From: Capsaspora owczarzaki ATCC 30864
Lineage: Eukaryota > Opisthokonta > Filasterea
Direction of reading: 5' to 3'
Length of the DNA stretch: 64,000 nucleotides
NCBI RefSeq assembly: GCF_000151315.2
Contig: NW_011887305.1
Coordinates: 788,808 to 852,807, forward strand
The notes beneath the pieces were generated by a model. The model was not told the origin of the DNA. It saw only the letters and a program-made list of their open reading frames with translations, and did not search any database. Shown piece after piece: positions 24,048 through 35,673 of the stretch. Position 1 is the stretch's first letter; the number at the start of each line of letters is the position of its first letter. A program made the position numbers and the translations under genes.

Positions 24048-25998
24048 ATGCAGCAGCAACCACAACCGCACACGCTGCACAGCCGTCTCGGTGGGCATGC
24101 TGCAGATCGCCACAACCCCGTCGCACGCTGGTGGGCTGGGCGTCGCAGCAGTCCCAGATTCAGTGTGGCTTGTGGTCACCAGCAGCAGCAGCACGAGACA
24201 CGACCGAGCGCCTCGATATCGCCGTCATCGCCATCATCACCATCACTATCATCACTATCGTCACTAGCATCACCATCAGTGGTAGTAGGACTGAAGACTC
24301 GTCCGATGATTGCCGCGTTCGCCGTCGCAGAGTCAGTCGATCCACATCGGTGGCTGGGCAATGGCAATGGAAGCGATGGAGGCAATGGAAGCGACAGCAC
24401 GGAGGTGCCCATCGCGGGACCAGGCAACGCGGTGGTCGCGCCACCCCGAGCCCGTGCCTCAGCCACAGCCACTTCCTCGGTAACAGGAGCAACTGCAGGT
24501 GCAGCAGGGCGATCCGACGCGGGAGCCTCGAGCGCGTCCCCTGCGCGCACTGCGGCGCATATTCTGTCGGGCGCGGGCAGCGGTGCAGTCGCAGCCCTTG
24601 TCACAACGCCGCTCGACGTCATCAAGACTCGCATGCAGGTACCACGATGCTAGACATTGTTGCAGCAAAGGCTGATCTTGCATGAACGCTGCGATTTGCT
24701 GGTTGGTTGGGCTTTTTTGCTGACTTTGTGTACTTTTTCTGAGCAGGTCTCATCGCAAACAAGAGGGTTGAGAGGTAACATGCACAAAGCACAAGCTGAT
24801 ACATCGATGGGAGATCGTGACTTGTCGTCCTTTTTTTTTTTTTTTTTTTTTTTTTTTTGCGTTGGTCGAAACAACGGGCCAATGCTAACGTTTACTTTTG
24901 CCTTTTTTTCCAGCAACCTTCCTCCAGATTGTGCGAACAGAAGGAGCGCTCAAATTGTACAGCGGGTTGTCGCCAACCTTGATGGGGCTGCTGCCTAACT
25001 GGGCAATCTATTTCACGACATATGAAACGCTCAAGCATCCCGTGGCCAACATGCTGGGTAGGTTTGTTTTGTTTCTTTTTTTTTTGCTGCAAACTTTGCG
25101 CTTCCAGAGCTGCCCTCTCATCCGATTGCGTTATCGTTTCAGGAACGTCGGTACTCTCGCCGATGGTGCATGCGTCTAGTGCCATGCTCGCTGGAGCCTC
25201 CTGCGCGCTGGCAACGAATCCATTGTGGGTTGTTAAAACACGGATGATGGTACGACCTCCTGTTTTGAATCGTTACATTTCTTTGTATGCAGTCATCTCA
25301 TCTTCCCAATTACCCTTTTCCATGCCCACAGACACAAAACTCTGCCTCCCATCACCAATACAACGGCTTGCTACATGCCTTCCAAACGATTGCCCGAACC
25401 GAAGGCGTTCGCGGCTTTTACAAGGGTCTGGTGCCGTCTTTGCTTGGTGTTGTACACGTTGGCATCCAATTCCCACTCTACGAACGGCTAAAAGGCTATT
25501 TTCTTGGTATGTCCTGAAGAACGGGTGAACTCGTCGATGTTTTTTTTTTTTTTTTTTGGGTCTAATCACTTGTGGTTGCTTTGTCGTTTTTTTGCGCAGC
25601 GCAAAATCCCGATCACCCGCTCGGTCCTGTGCAGCTCATGACCTCGGCTGCTTTATCGAAAATTGTCGCTAGTGTCATTTGGTATCCACACGAGGTATGT
25701 GCTTCGAGGGAGGGGGTTTTCTGTTTTTGAAATTATCTTGCTGGTTCCTTGTGCACTGAACCCCATTCCTTTCTCGTAGGTTGTGCGCGCACGGTTACAA
25801 AACCAATCGCAATCCCCGCCAAAGTACCACGGCGTGATTCACACCGTTCGGCTGACAGTCCAAGAGTCGGGTGTTCGGGCGCTTTACGCTGGGCTGTTTA
25901 CCAATCTGCTTCGAGTGGTGCCTGCCGGTGCCATCACGTTCACCACCTACGAAATGTTCAATCGGATGCTTTTGCAGGTCTTGGAAGGGTCTCCATGA
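24048..25998 (+). CDS. Mitochondrial carrier, NAD+ transporter type (SLC25 family)
   Basis: Inner-membrane carrier, most like the NDT/Yia6 NAD+ carriers. Seven exons: 24048-24638, 24747-24774 (28 nt), 24914-25057, 25143-25249, 25332-25506, 25600-25694 and 25780-25998, giving 452 aa from ATG 24048. Three carrier repeats are seen with PxD/ExxKxRxQ-type signatures: TTPLDVIKTRMQ, TNPLWVVKTRMM and WYPHEVVRARLQ. LPNWAIYFTTYE and YKGLVPSLLGVVHVGIQFPLYERLK resemble the yeast NAD+ carriers more than SLC25A32 or SLC25A33/36 as I recall them, but a pyrimidine-nucleotide or folate carrier cannot be excluded. The first ~165 residues are Ser/His/Ala low complexity. The true start may be the ATG at about 24305 or an upstream exon. 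Confidence 0.85.
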
Positions 25999-26220
25999 CG
26001 ATTCTTGCTGCGTGAGCGTAGGTTTTTTTTTTTTTTTTTTTGCGAAAGGTTGTAACTTGTTTTTACTTTTCTACTAAAAGCAGTTCCCTTCCCCTCGCCG
26101 CGTCCCCCCCCCCGCTTTGTCAGTCAAAGAGACACAATTCCAACAGTATCAGATTCCTTGCGGGTTGGATGTGCGATTTTCACAGCAGCCATGTTCCTGT
26201 CTGACTTGAGCGTTGAACAG
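25999..26220. other. 3' flank of the carrier gene
   Basis: The 3' UTR and spacer contain a poly-T run (26021-26041) and a C run. No gene is seen. Confidence 0.4.
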
Positions 26221-26258
26221 TTTTTTTTATTTTTATTTTTTTTTTATTTTTTTTATTT

Positions 26259-26295
<37 letters not shown>

Positions 26296-26324
26296 ATTTT
26301 TTATTTTTTATTTTTTATTTTTTA
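26221..26324. repeat. T-rich (TTTTTTA)n low-complexity tract at the left edge of transposon copy 1
   Basis: About 100 bp of TTTTTTA and TTTTTA units. It stands exactly where the left terminal inverted repeat of the 4.3 kb transposon should be, judged from copy 2. A similar shorter tract follows the right end of copy 2 (49986-50031). Confidence 0.85.
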
Positions 26325-26327
26325 TGG

Positions 26328-29300
26328 CCCCAAAATATGTCGTTCATATCCAGCACATGTCCTACATCGCTTTCCGTCGCTGGGGGCGCTGACTGTGGGG
26401 TGTACACCATGCCATCAGTGTGATCGAGGGTCGGGGGCGCACCGGAAGTGCGTTGGGCGGCAGAGGGGAGCGAGTGAAGGAGCCGTTGTGTCGCGGTCGT
26501 TTTGCTCACTGACTCGCTGGTGCTATTTTCCGGCCCCCTGATCTGCGCCGCTGCTACATTCTGTTGCAGATTCACCTTGTCCAACAATAATTGGTCCGAA
26601 ATAGGGGACGATTCCGCCACCCGCAGCTACTACACCAACTTTTTCACCAACCACCCAACCTCCCAACCTCCCCTTGGCCTGAGGCCGCCAAATGTAACTC
26701 TTTTATTCTTCGCACAATTAATCACTATCGTCTGGGGGTGGAGATTGTTGACTGCTGCGAGTTCGGACTCGGCGTTGCGAACTAGAGACTGAGACAAACC
26801 TTGCTTGGGGTTCGTAGTCGCCCTCGTCGTCAAACGAGGGCAGAGACGTGTGCTCGTTGTCTGCTGCCTCATCGAGATCGTTGTGCGGGTCAGCGCGGAA
26901 GAAGATATCCTCGTCGTTCTGACGCCGTCGTTTGCGCCCTCGCGGTGCTGCCGCTGATGGTGAGAGTACTTCTGCTGGACTGCGGTTGTTGACAGCTTGA
27001 GAGTCGCGTCGATTCGCCCAGGAAACAAACAGCGACTTGATGCGCTGCTGGGTGACAGAGTGCAACGCAGACTGGACGACTCCAAAACGCTGGACAAAGT
27101 CTTTGTACACACTGTTGTCGTGCCGGCGGTTGGGATCATCAATACCCTCGTCGAATCGCTGCCGCAAGAAAATCGTCATCGCGGTTGGGAGACGCGGGCG
27201 GCGAGGGGCCGTGATGAGCGCGTAGCCCGGAGTAACTTCGAGTCGCGCTGCCAAGCTTGTCCGTTCTTCCGCTGTCCAACTTCGCTGCACGGATAATGAC
27301 CGACCCGTGCGAGCTGTGTACTGGAGGAGCGTGGCCTGTGCGTACAACGGGACATCCCGGGGATAGATTGAAGCCCGCAGACGGCTGTCCTCCTCGTCGT
27401 GGTTGTGATCATCGTCATCGGAGTCGTCGTCGTCATATTCATCCTCCTCGTCCTCGTCCTCGTCATCCTCTTCGTCGTGGTCGTTGACATCGTCCTCGTC
27501 ATCCTCTTCGTCGTGGTCGTTGACATCGTCCTCGTCATCCTCATCGTCCTCGTTCGCGTCCTCGACATCGGAAGGGGGTTTGGCTGCGTCGGCGGCGGCT
27601 GCAAAAGCGGCAGCGGCGATGGTCGTGGGGCTCGCAGAGCGATGTGCCATCCGTGTGTGCGCTCTCAAGTCGTCAGGCGAGCTGAACTTTGCGCCGCATG
27701 CTGATGGACAAACACAGTTCCGATGCAGCGGTGTAGCTTGCGTGAACGCCCGAAGCAACGTAGGCGATCCAGGGGCGGTTGGCTGTTGCTGACTGTTGTG
27801 TGGTGGTGTATGCGGTTCGTGGCTGATTATCGACGACGGCGGCGAGTGAAAGTCGCAGTGGTCGACCAGGGCAGCGTCGCGGTCGGCACGAAGCGCTTCG
27901 TGAGTTTCAGAATCGGCGCTCCAAAGGACGATGCCAGCCCGGCTCACGCTTGCGCCGAACGTGGGAAGAAACGGGTCGGGATGATCGGTTGCGTTCCATG
28001 TGGCAAGCAAGCGGTAATCGCGAATGCGGTATGCTTCAAGGCCAGCGTCGGTGATGACAATGTGCATCGCCGCATCGAGACCGGGGATTGGCGACACGGG
28101 TGACTTGTTGCCGTAGTGCTTGAGAACTGAGGGCGAGAAGTTGATGCCCATGACAGTTGTATTGGTCACACTCTGTGCGGCTGAGTCGTAAGAGAGTCAG
28201 AAACGCAGGCACACATTTGAGATTGCGTCATGCACGAACCTTGTTCCACATCCAGCCCGGTCATGAGGTCGTTCCCGTTACGGATCCAGTGCATGCGCGC
28301 GTGCGTGATTGCTGCAAAGTGCGTGTCACAGTAGGACTTGCCTATGGAATCAATGAGCGGAGAAGCAGTCAATAAACACCTGCACATGAACGTACCCTCG
28401 CCGGGCTCAAAGTGGTGAATATCTGTGATCGGAAACCCGGACAGTAACTTGAAGCGGCGCTGAATCCACACAGGCAAAGCGCTGTTGGAATACGAAGCGC
28501 CGTTGTCGCTGTAAAGCGCGGCCGATGTGATTCTGCTCGCTCGGAAAAAAACACAAGTAAATCACCGCACACACACTCGTCCATCACCTGCCTCACATAA
28601 GCACTTACGGCGGCATCCTCTTGTGTTGAATCATTGACCGAGTGAAGCCAGCGATGGCCTCAAGCGCATGGCCGACAAACACCCAATCCTGCCGATTAAC
28701 ATCGCTCCAGTGATCAAGCATATGCATGTGCCGCACCCCCTGATGCATCCAGAGGAGCACAGCACCATGATACGGAAAGCCATGCTTGCCAAAGAAGTCA
28801 ACTTGCACTTCTCGAGCAGAACTCTGGAGCACCTTCATCTATCTTTAGCGCGGTTGGTGAGTCACGTGCAAATGAGGTATCATGGTCAACATCGCTCGCA
28901 AAAAAACGGACCTTGAAATCCACCACGATCATCAGGCGACCTTCCGAAAGATTCTCGAGGGCCTCGTTGAAATCGGCCTTGGCAGCGGCCGCGCGCCAAT
29001 GGTGGGCATTCACAAGGACGAGGTCGTTGCAGGCCAGTTTGAGGAGGTCAGCGTTCGGGCCCGAGAGAGCGCCATTGAGCTGTAGAATCAGCTCATGCAG
29101 TGGGGCACACTCGGGGCAAGAGCTGTGACCGTCGACAAAACAATTGTGCTCCTCGTGACAGAGGCCGAAGGCGAAGAGCTCGCAATGTAGCGGGTGCGGG
29201 TGATGCTCCATCTTCCCAGCAGAGCTCGCTATAGTCCTTGCATGACCCTCAGCGAGCGTGGCAAAAGCACAGAGGCGCTCGTCCATTTCCAAGGAAATGG

Positions 29301-30626
29301 CGCCAGCCGAGCTCGCCTGGTGAATGAGGAGCGGAAGGATTTCGCGAAAAATCGTCACGCCACGGTTGCAGGTCGCGCAAAGGCCGGTCTTGACTTTACG
29401 CTCGCCGAACGTTACGCCCGATGACTGCAGCACGTCATAGAACTTGCTCCGGGAGACAATCGGCTTGGTACCTTCGCCAGGGTACTTGGCAAGGAAGCGC
29501 TTGTAGATCTGATTGAGAGTCATGTTGAGGTAGATGACTGGCTGACCGTCGACAGTGCACGCGGTCGGGGATGCTGTACCGGTCGCCATGGCAAACGCGA
29601 GGATTCGCTCATCATGTGCGCTGGCCCGACTGTTCCTGGGAATCACGACGTGCGCCGCCGGGACGCCAGGACCATTGTGTTTGCCGTGCTTTCGAGCGGC
29701 CGTCAGTGCGCGATATTCGAGGCCGGGGAAGTGTGGTTGAAGCTGCTTGAGCTGGAAGAATGGTGCAATGGTTGAGAGGATGCGTCGACGGTCGGCAGGG
29801 CGGGTTGCCCGCTGCCATCGTAGTCCAAGATCCGTCAGCAATGCATCCGCGCGTTTCGTCATGTCATTATCGTCGGTGACCTTCGTCTCCGAAAGGATCT
29901 CGTTCCAAAGCGTTTGATCGCTCGGCCATTGATTGACGACGGTGTTCTTGACAGTCGACAGGATGTTGCGCCCGGTCTCAAGAGCTTCAGCACGTCGCCG
30001 CTGCTTGACACGATGTGCGCCAAGTTCTTGGCTGGACAGAGCGTTAGCCATTGGCGAATACTTGAACGACGAAGGAAACTCGACGTTGATCTGCAGAGAG
30101 ACATAGCCTGGCTGCGGACCAGGGTTGATGAGCGGGGCTGGGGGTGCGATCGACACATACGCCTTGTCCGCAGCGCTATCGTCCCCGCCGCCAACGCGCC
30201 GAGCTGCCATCGTCACAGGTAGGTAAAATCAACTGTCCGCGCGAGAGAGGAAGCGAAAGTGAGCGAGCATGGTCTACCAAGCGAAGAGCAAAGGAGGTCG
30301 ACACGCATGCGCTCCCCCATCCCCCAGCTCCTCCTACCCCTGCCAGACATTGTCTATGATACATGATCAGATGAATTGTTCGATGTGGAACGGTAGCCCG
30401 CTGTCAGGGACCTGCTGTGACGCCGCCGCGCTGATTGTCACCCACTGCTCGCGGCCCTGCCGCTGCCAGTGGGACCGGGCGCGCCGTCCGATACACCGAG
30501 TGGCATAGAAACATGGTCTACTCCCTCGGGCGGGGGGTTGCAGGGCAGGGGCGAACACATACAGAGCCAGGTGATGCAAGAGGAGTGAAAGACATGGCCA
30601 TTCTACCTTTTTAAAAAAACAGCCCC
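26328..30626 (-). mobile_element. 4.3 kb DDE DNA transposon, copy 1 (left end missing)
   Basis: Matches 45687-49985 at a constant offset of 19,359 bp over 4,299 bp. Every reading frame compared gives the same translation, so no indel and no substitution was noticed. The right terminal inverted repeat is present (about 30599-30626, ending TTTTTTTAAACAGCCCC-like sequence, then ATATTTTT outside). The left terminal repeat is replaced by a T-rich tract, so this copy probably cannot be mobilised on its own ends. It carries a complete minus-strand transposase gene. Confidence 0.88.
26718..30210 (-). CDS. DDE-type transposase, unassigned superfamily (copy 1)
   Basis: Five exons: 30210-28912, 28838-28609, 28532-28396, 28341-28240 and 28180-26718, joining in phase to 1076 aa. 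Exon 1 has Cys/His clusters (CATCNRG, then HPLHCELFAFGLCHEEHNCF and SSCPEC) that may bind zinc. It ends with VVDFK, whose Asp431 is the first candidate catalytic residue. Exon 2 has VDFFGKHGFPYHGAVLLW. Exon 3 has ALYSDNGASYSN (Asp519, second candidate) and HHFEPGEG (Glu552 or Glu555, third). Exon 4 has KSYCDTHFAAI. Exon 5 has a C2H2-like finger (CGAKFSSPDDLRAHTRMAH), a long Asp/Glu tract and a basic helical tail. I recall similar FFGKRG...DNAG...EPQxGKxxCD proteins in cnidarians and sponges, but cannot name the family. Confidence 0.75.
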
Positions 30627-30888
30627 ATATTTTTCAATTTCTGCTGTCATCGCTTGCTCTCAACCCGAACACTTTGGTTCGGCGCTTTTCGTTTGATTTT
30701 TGTTTGTTCCGTTGGTTGTCCGAGCCCAGCTAGAACTACTGTTTCTCCCCAGGAACGCTTGACTTCCCTTGTTCGTTTGCTACTCGTACGCTGTTTTCGT
30801 GTTTGCGCATGCATTTTGCGTTCCTTGTCACGTGAGTGTCACAATGCTCCCATAGTTCCGAAACTTTTCCATTTATTCAAACATTTGC
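30627..30888. other. Spacer right of transposon copy 1
   Basis: This flanks the transposon end and the 3' end of the minus-strand coiled-coil gene. No feature is supported. Confidence 0.35.
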
Positions 30889-31832
30889 TTATTCATCGTC
30901 CGCTGGCGACTTTACATCGATCCAATCTTCTCTGTCTGCAATTCCGAGCAGAAGCTTTTGTAGCTCCTGCTCCTTTGCAGCGCGTAGTTGTCTTTCGTCA
31001 GCGAGCTCCAGCTTTGCGGCTGCGAGCTCCTGCTCCTTCCCTGCGATCTCCTGCTCCTTCGCCGCGAGCTCCTGATCCTTCACCGCGAGCTCCTGCTCCT
31101 TTGCACCGAGCTCATGATTTTTGGTCGCGAGCTCCTGCTCTTTCATTGCGAGCTTCTGCCTTTCGTCAGCGAGCTCATGATTTTTGGCCGCGAGCTCTTG
31201 ATCTTTGGCAGCCAACTCGGAGCGCAATTGCTGAATTTCAGTTCCAAGAGTGTCTGAACTCTGAGGCACAATGCTTGCGGCGGCGGGAGCGGCATTCAGC
31301 GCCGACGTGGCGGGCGACGGCTCGTTCTTGGGTTGGACTCTGTTCAACAATAGTTTCAGCCAATGCATCTAACCGTTGTGTTGTGCCTTGTTTCTTCAAG
31401 CGAATACGCAAAGTCTTACCTCATTTTCCCACAGGTAATGCATGTATTGCCCGTTTGTGTCAGTGCATCGATTGCACCTCGGGACAAGAAGTTCCTGTCC
31501 AACCTGTTGTCGTCGGATGATTCAATAGCATGAGTCTCGTGACCGTCCGAGCATTTTACGCAATCAATTTTTACTCAAGCGTCTTCAGTGTCTTGTTCAC
31601 TTTGAGCACCTCGACAATCGATGGAACTGCGGCATCGCTTATTTCATTGTACCACAGACTGTCCGTCCCGTCCCATCAGTGAGCCACTCTTGCTGTCTCT
31701 CTCCTGTAGTCACCCACGCGCGCTTTTGTGGCAGTGTCTTACAAGAGCTCAGTCAGCGTTGTGTTCACTTTGAGTGCCTCGGCAATCGCCTGAGCTCCGG
31801 GATCACCAATTTGATTGGAGCTCAGACTGTCC
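30889..31832 (-). CDS. LRR and coiled-coil protein, 5' end lost in assembly gap
   Basis: Reading leftward from the gap at 31833: one LRR exon near 31832-31742 (NQIGDPGAQAIAEALKVNTT), a second near 31660-31570 (NEISDAAVPSIVEVLKVNKT), a short exon near 31500-31415 (IDALTQTGNTCITCGKM), then a long last exon from about 31368 to 30889. The last exon encodes a coiled coil of about 110 residues built from degenerate 7-residue units such as KEQELAAK and KDQELAAK, ending DREDWIDVKSPADDE. It belongs to the same exon-per-LRR family as the genes at the left of the window, with yet another C-terminal module. How many LRRs lie beyond the gap is unknown. Confidence 0.65.
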
Positions 31833-31932
31833 NNNNNNNNNNNNNNNNNNNNNNNNNNNNNNNNNNNNNNNNNNNNNNNNNNNNNNNNNNNNNNNNNNNN
31901 NNNNNNNNNNNNNNNNNNNNNNNNNNNNNNNN
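31833..31932. other. Assembly gap (100 N)
   Basis: Exactly 100 N, a conventional placeholder, so the true size is unknown. It interrupts the LRR exon array and abuts a long CT repeat that probably broke the assembly. Confidence 0.99.
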
Positions 31933-32820
<888 letters not shown>

Positions 32821-35325
32821 ATGCAAAACCTACTGCTCAAGAAGGCCAAAGAGTCGTCGTCGTCGTCGTCTTCATCGTCGTCGTCTTCATCGTCGCGAGA
32901 CTCGGCAACGTCGGCATCGTCCATCGTGGCAAAGCTCCAGTTCGCAATGAAGGACCTGCCATACACGCATCTCAGCCAGGACGCAACCAACCGAGTGCTC
33001 GAGCGAATCTCAACGCGGTGGTCGGGTCCGAATCCGAGCGTCCCGCGCAGGTTTACACACCCCGAGCTCAAGTCACCCGTCCGACTCGAGACAATGCTGC
33101 AACTGCTGCGGGACTCTGCTCGGAGAGAGAATGCCGGCAACACCAAAAAGTCACATTCGTATGATCCAACGTACGCGTTTGCACTCGAGGACGGCCTGGC
33201 ACGACTGGCAGCAACCACCGTCCCATTTGAGGAGCAAAACATTCTGAGCCAAGTCGTGCGCTCGAGCCATCCGCTTGCAGCGCTTCTCGGCCTGCTCAAG
33301 ATGACAGCGTTGGGCCAGCCCAATTCGCACCAGTATCTGGCCAACTTTTTTTGCTTTATGCCTGGGGAGTTGATTGCCAGCACGTTCCGCGTCCTCACGC
33401 TGCTCGAGTACGACAACATTCAGCTCGAAAGCCTTCAACTCGCAAACGACCTTCTTCAACTGAAGCAGCCCTTGATCAACTTTGCCATGTTGGAAATTCC
33501 AGTCGCAGCAGTGCTCGTGTACTTGCTATTTGACCTGCACTGCTGGCCGGCTAATTCGCGGCATCTTGACCGCTACAAGTGGCAGAGTGACGTCTTGAAG
33601 ACCAGTCCTGCAACGACACAACAACAAGAGGAACAACAACCGGAACAGGAACAACAACAACAACAACAACAACAACATCGACCCATAACTGGTCGCGATC
33701 GAAACGCCGAGATGCTCAAGGAGGCCCTCGGAGGCTACGCTGTGCAAAAACAGCACAAGCATACAGCCATTCCTTTCTGCATCCCGTCCGAGTCCGCATG
33801 TGCTGTCGCCACCGACACGTTTACCGAGCAGGCAATGTCCTGCATCGCGAACAAAAACCTCATTGGAGCGGAGCTGTACTTTACGCTTGCCACACAAATC
33901 ACCGACAACAAGAAGACGCGACAGGCACGGTACCAAGCTCGCCATCAACTGTGCGCCTTCCATGGCGCGGCAAGAGACCTCTCTGCCATCTTTGGCATGC
34001 AGTGTGGCGATGAGCAACGCAACGAGTTTGAAATTGACCATACGGTGCGGTTTATCCAGGTCGAAATGGTGTACGAACGCACCATTTTGGCCGCCTACCT
34101 TGCCGGCCGCCACTTGGACAACCGTTCCCTCACGCCATTAGACCAGAGACCCGTCGACCAGTTTTCCGATCTCGCTGGATGGTTGCCGCTGTTCCTGTCT
34201 CTGCTCTGCCTCGACGACGATGGCGACGCGGCCAACAACACGGCTGGCGTGGCGCTGAACAAGTACCAGGACTGCCCGCTCCTCTTGACCTGCGCTGTCA
34301 TTGCCGCCATGTCGTCGGCCGAGTTTGCCGTCAATGTCCAGATGCAAAATCAAATGCTTGACATGGTTGAGCTTTACATTGACAACCCTCACTACCATGC
34401 CATCCCGAGGGTGTATGCACAGTACTTGCTGGCCGACTCGCTCGATGCGTTCGCGGGCGTGCGCAAAACGATGGCAGAGTACTCCGAGACCAATCTTCCA
34501 CTCCCACTCTCCGACCTGTTTGAGGTGATGGTTGTGGCGATGGACCGGCTGACGCTTTATCGCAAAAGGGGAGACCATTGCTTCCGTGACAGGCAGGTTG
34601 ACGCGGCGTTCGCTGCGTACACGAACGGCCTTCGCGTCGATCCACGAGCGCCGTTCAGGTTTCGCGCGTCGCTGTACAACAGTCGAGCTGGCTGCTGCGA
34701 GCAGCTCGAAAATTACGATCTCGGCATGATGGATGTCGACCGAGCCATCGCCTTGTGGCCAACTCCGAAGGCCTTCCACCGCAAGGCTGACTTGTTTATT
34801 GCGCAGAAAAAGTTTGCGCTTGCTCGCGATGCGTATCACGAGATTGCCAACATCCAGCCGGGCGGGCAGGATCCGATAACGGCCAAGTTCCTGGCCAAGC
34901 TTGAGCGCGTCGTGCACGCGGGTCTGGAGTCAAAGACTGATTTCTATCAAACCCTGGGCGTCGCCCAAACTGCCTCTGAAGCCGAAATCAAGAAGGCCTT
35001 TCACGCACTCGCCCGAAAGCACCATCCGGACAAACAACCGCAGCAGGCGACTCCCTCCAAAGGTACCAAGCCCGGCAGCCTTGTCAAAACGTCCTTCCAG
35101 ATGTTGAGCGAGCATACCTTCCAGCGAGCCGTCGAAGCTCATTCTGTGCTCTGCGACCCAGAGCTGAGGAGTTGGTACGACCAAGTTCTAACCAAGTTTG
35201 GCTTTGAGCCAAAGGACTGGCGAAAGTACATTGGTCAGGCCGACCTACTCCAAGCCGGCCCGGACGGGTTTGTTGATTTGAGTAACTTCAAGTGCGACAA
35301 TCCAAAGTGCTCGCACTGCAAATAG
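32821..35325 (+). CDS. TPR/J-domain cochaperone (DnaJ family, DNAJC7-like)
   Basis: Probable Hsp70 cochaperone: the J domain stimulates Hsp70 ATPase and TPRs bind chaperones or clients. A single exon of 834 aa. The N-terminus has a Ser run (residues ~14-30). A Gln/Glu-rich tract lies at ~263-283. TPR-like helices are visible at ~575-690 (YRKRGDHCFRDRQVDAAFAAY, then SRAGCCEQLENYDLGMMDVD). The J domain starts near 707 (DFYQTLGVAQTASEAEIKKAF) with the HPD motif at ~734 in ARKHHPDKQ. A Lys/Ser/Thr-rich insert in the J domain separates the HPD helix from AVEAHSVLCDPELRSWYD. The end has CDNPKCSHCK, a possible zinc knuckle. The order TPR then J recalls DNAJC7/DNAJC3, but the long N-terminal half is unrecognised. 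Confidence 0.88.
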   Translation: MQNLLLKKAKESSSSSSSSSSSSSSRDSATSASSIVAKLQFAMKDLPYTHLSQDATNRVLERISTRWSGPNPSVPRRFTHPELKSPVRLETMLQLLRDSARRENAGNTKKSHSYDPTYAFALEDGLARLAATTVPFEEQNILSQVVRSSHPLAALLGLLKMTALGQPNSHQYLANFFCFMPGELIASTFRVLTLLEYDNIQLESLQLANDLLQLKQPLINFAMLEIPVAAVLVYLLFDLHCWPANSRHLDRYKWQSDVLKTSPATTQQQEEQQPEQEQQQQQQQQHRPITGRDRNAEMLKEALGGYAVQKQHKHTAIPFCIPSESACAVATDTFTEQAMSCIANKNLIGAELYFTLATQITDNKKTRQARYQARHQLCAFHGAARDLSAIFGMQCGDEQRNEFEIDHTVRFIQVEMVYERTILAAYLAGRHLDNRSLTPLDQRPVDQFSDLAGWLPLFLSLLCLDDDGDAANNTAGVALNKYQDCPLLLTCAVIAAMSSAEFAVNVQMQNQMLDMVELYIDNPHYHAIPRVYAQYLLADSLDAFAGVRKTMAEYSETNLPLPLSDLFEVMVVAMDRLTLYRKRGDHCFRDRQVDAAFAAYTNGLRVDPRAPFRFRASLYNSRAGCCEQLENYDLGMMDVDRAIALWPTPKAFHRKADLFIAQKKFALARDAYHEIANIQPGGQDPITAKFLAKLERVVHAGLESKTDFYQTLGVAQTASEAEIKKAFHALARKHHPDKQPQQATPSKGTKPGSLVKTSFQMLSEHTFQRAVEAHSVLCDPELRSWYDQVLTKFGFEPKDWRKYIGQADLLQAGPDGFVDLSNFKCDNPKCSHCK

Positions 35326-35673
35326 GATGGGATGGATGATTTGTGTGTCTGGTTGTGATGGTTGAATGACTACTGTAGATGTCACGACTGAAATTTTACA
35401 TTGTATTCTCGAGCACTGCCATACCAATAGTTGGCGTGGGGAATGGCAGGAACATTATTTTCACGCCCAAACAATGGTTTGTTTCAACGCCACCACAGGG
35501 CTGGATTTGTTTTGACAGGCACCCACAAACCCCCCCCCCCAAAAAAAAACAACCCAACAAAAAAAAAAGAAAAAAAAAAGCAATGCACACCACCAATTGA
35601 AAAAGGAAGCAGCGCACTCCCAATCCGACCCAAATTCGAAACCATGCCTACACGACGCACAAACAGACAGTTC
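35326..35673. other. Convergent spacer between J-domain and mu-crystallin genes
   Basis: The two genes converge here. The stretch holds C and A runs (35530-35580) and no coding feature. Confidence 0.4.

Noticed and set aside
27257-27792. Plus-strand frames of Val/Ile or Ser runs inside the 4.3 kb transposon
   Set aside because: They are the reverse strand of the Asp/Glu tract of the transposase.
26328-30626. Could the 4.3 kb element be a Polinton or other virus-like element?
   Set aside because: It is too short and shows only a transposase gene between 28-bp inverted repeats, with no polymerase, capsid or integrase-type partners.
30654-31520. Long plus-strand open frame rich in Leu, Arg and Pro
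   Set aside because: It is the antisense of the minus-strand coiled-coil exon and owes its length to the repeats.
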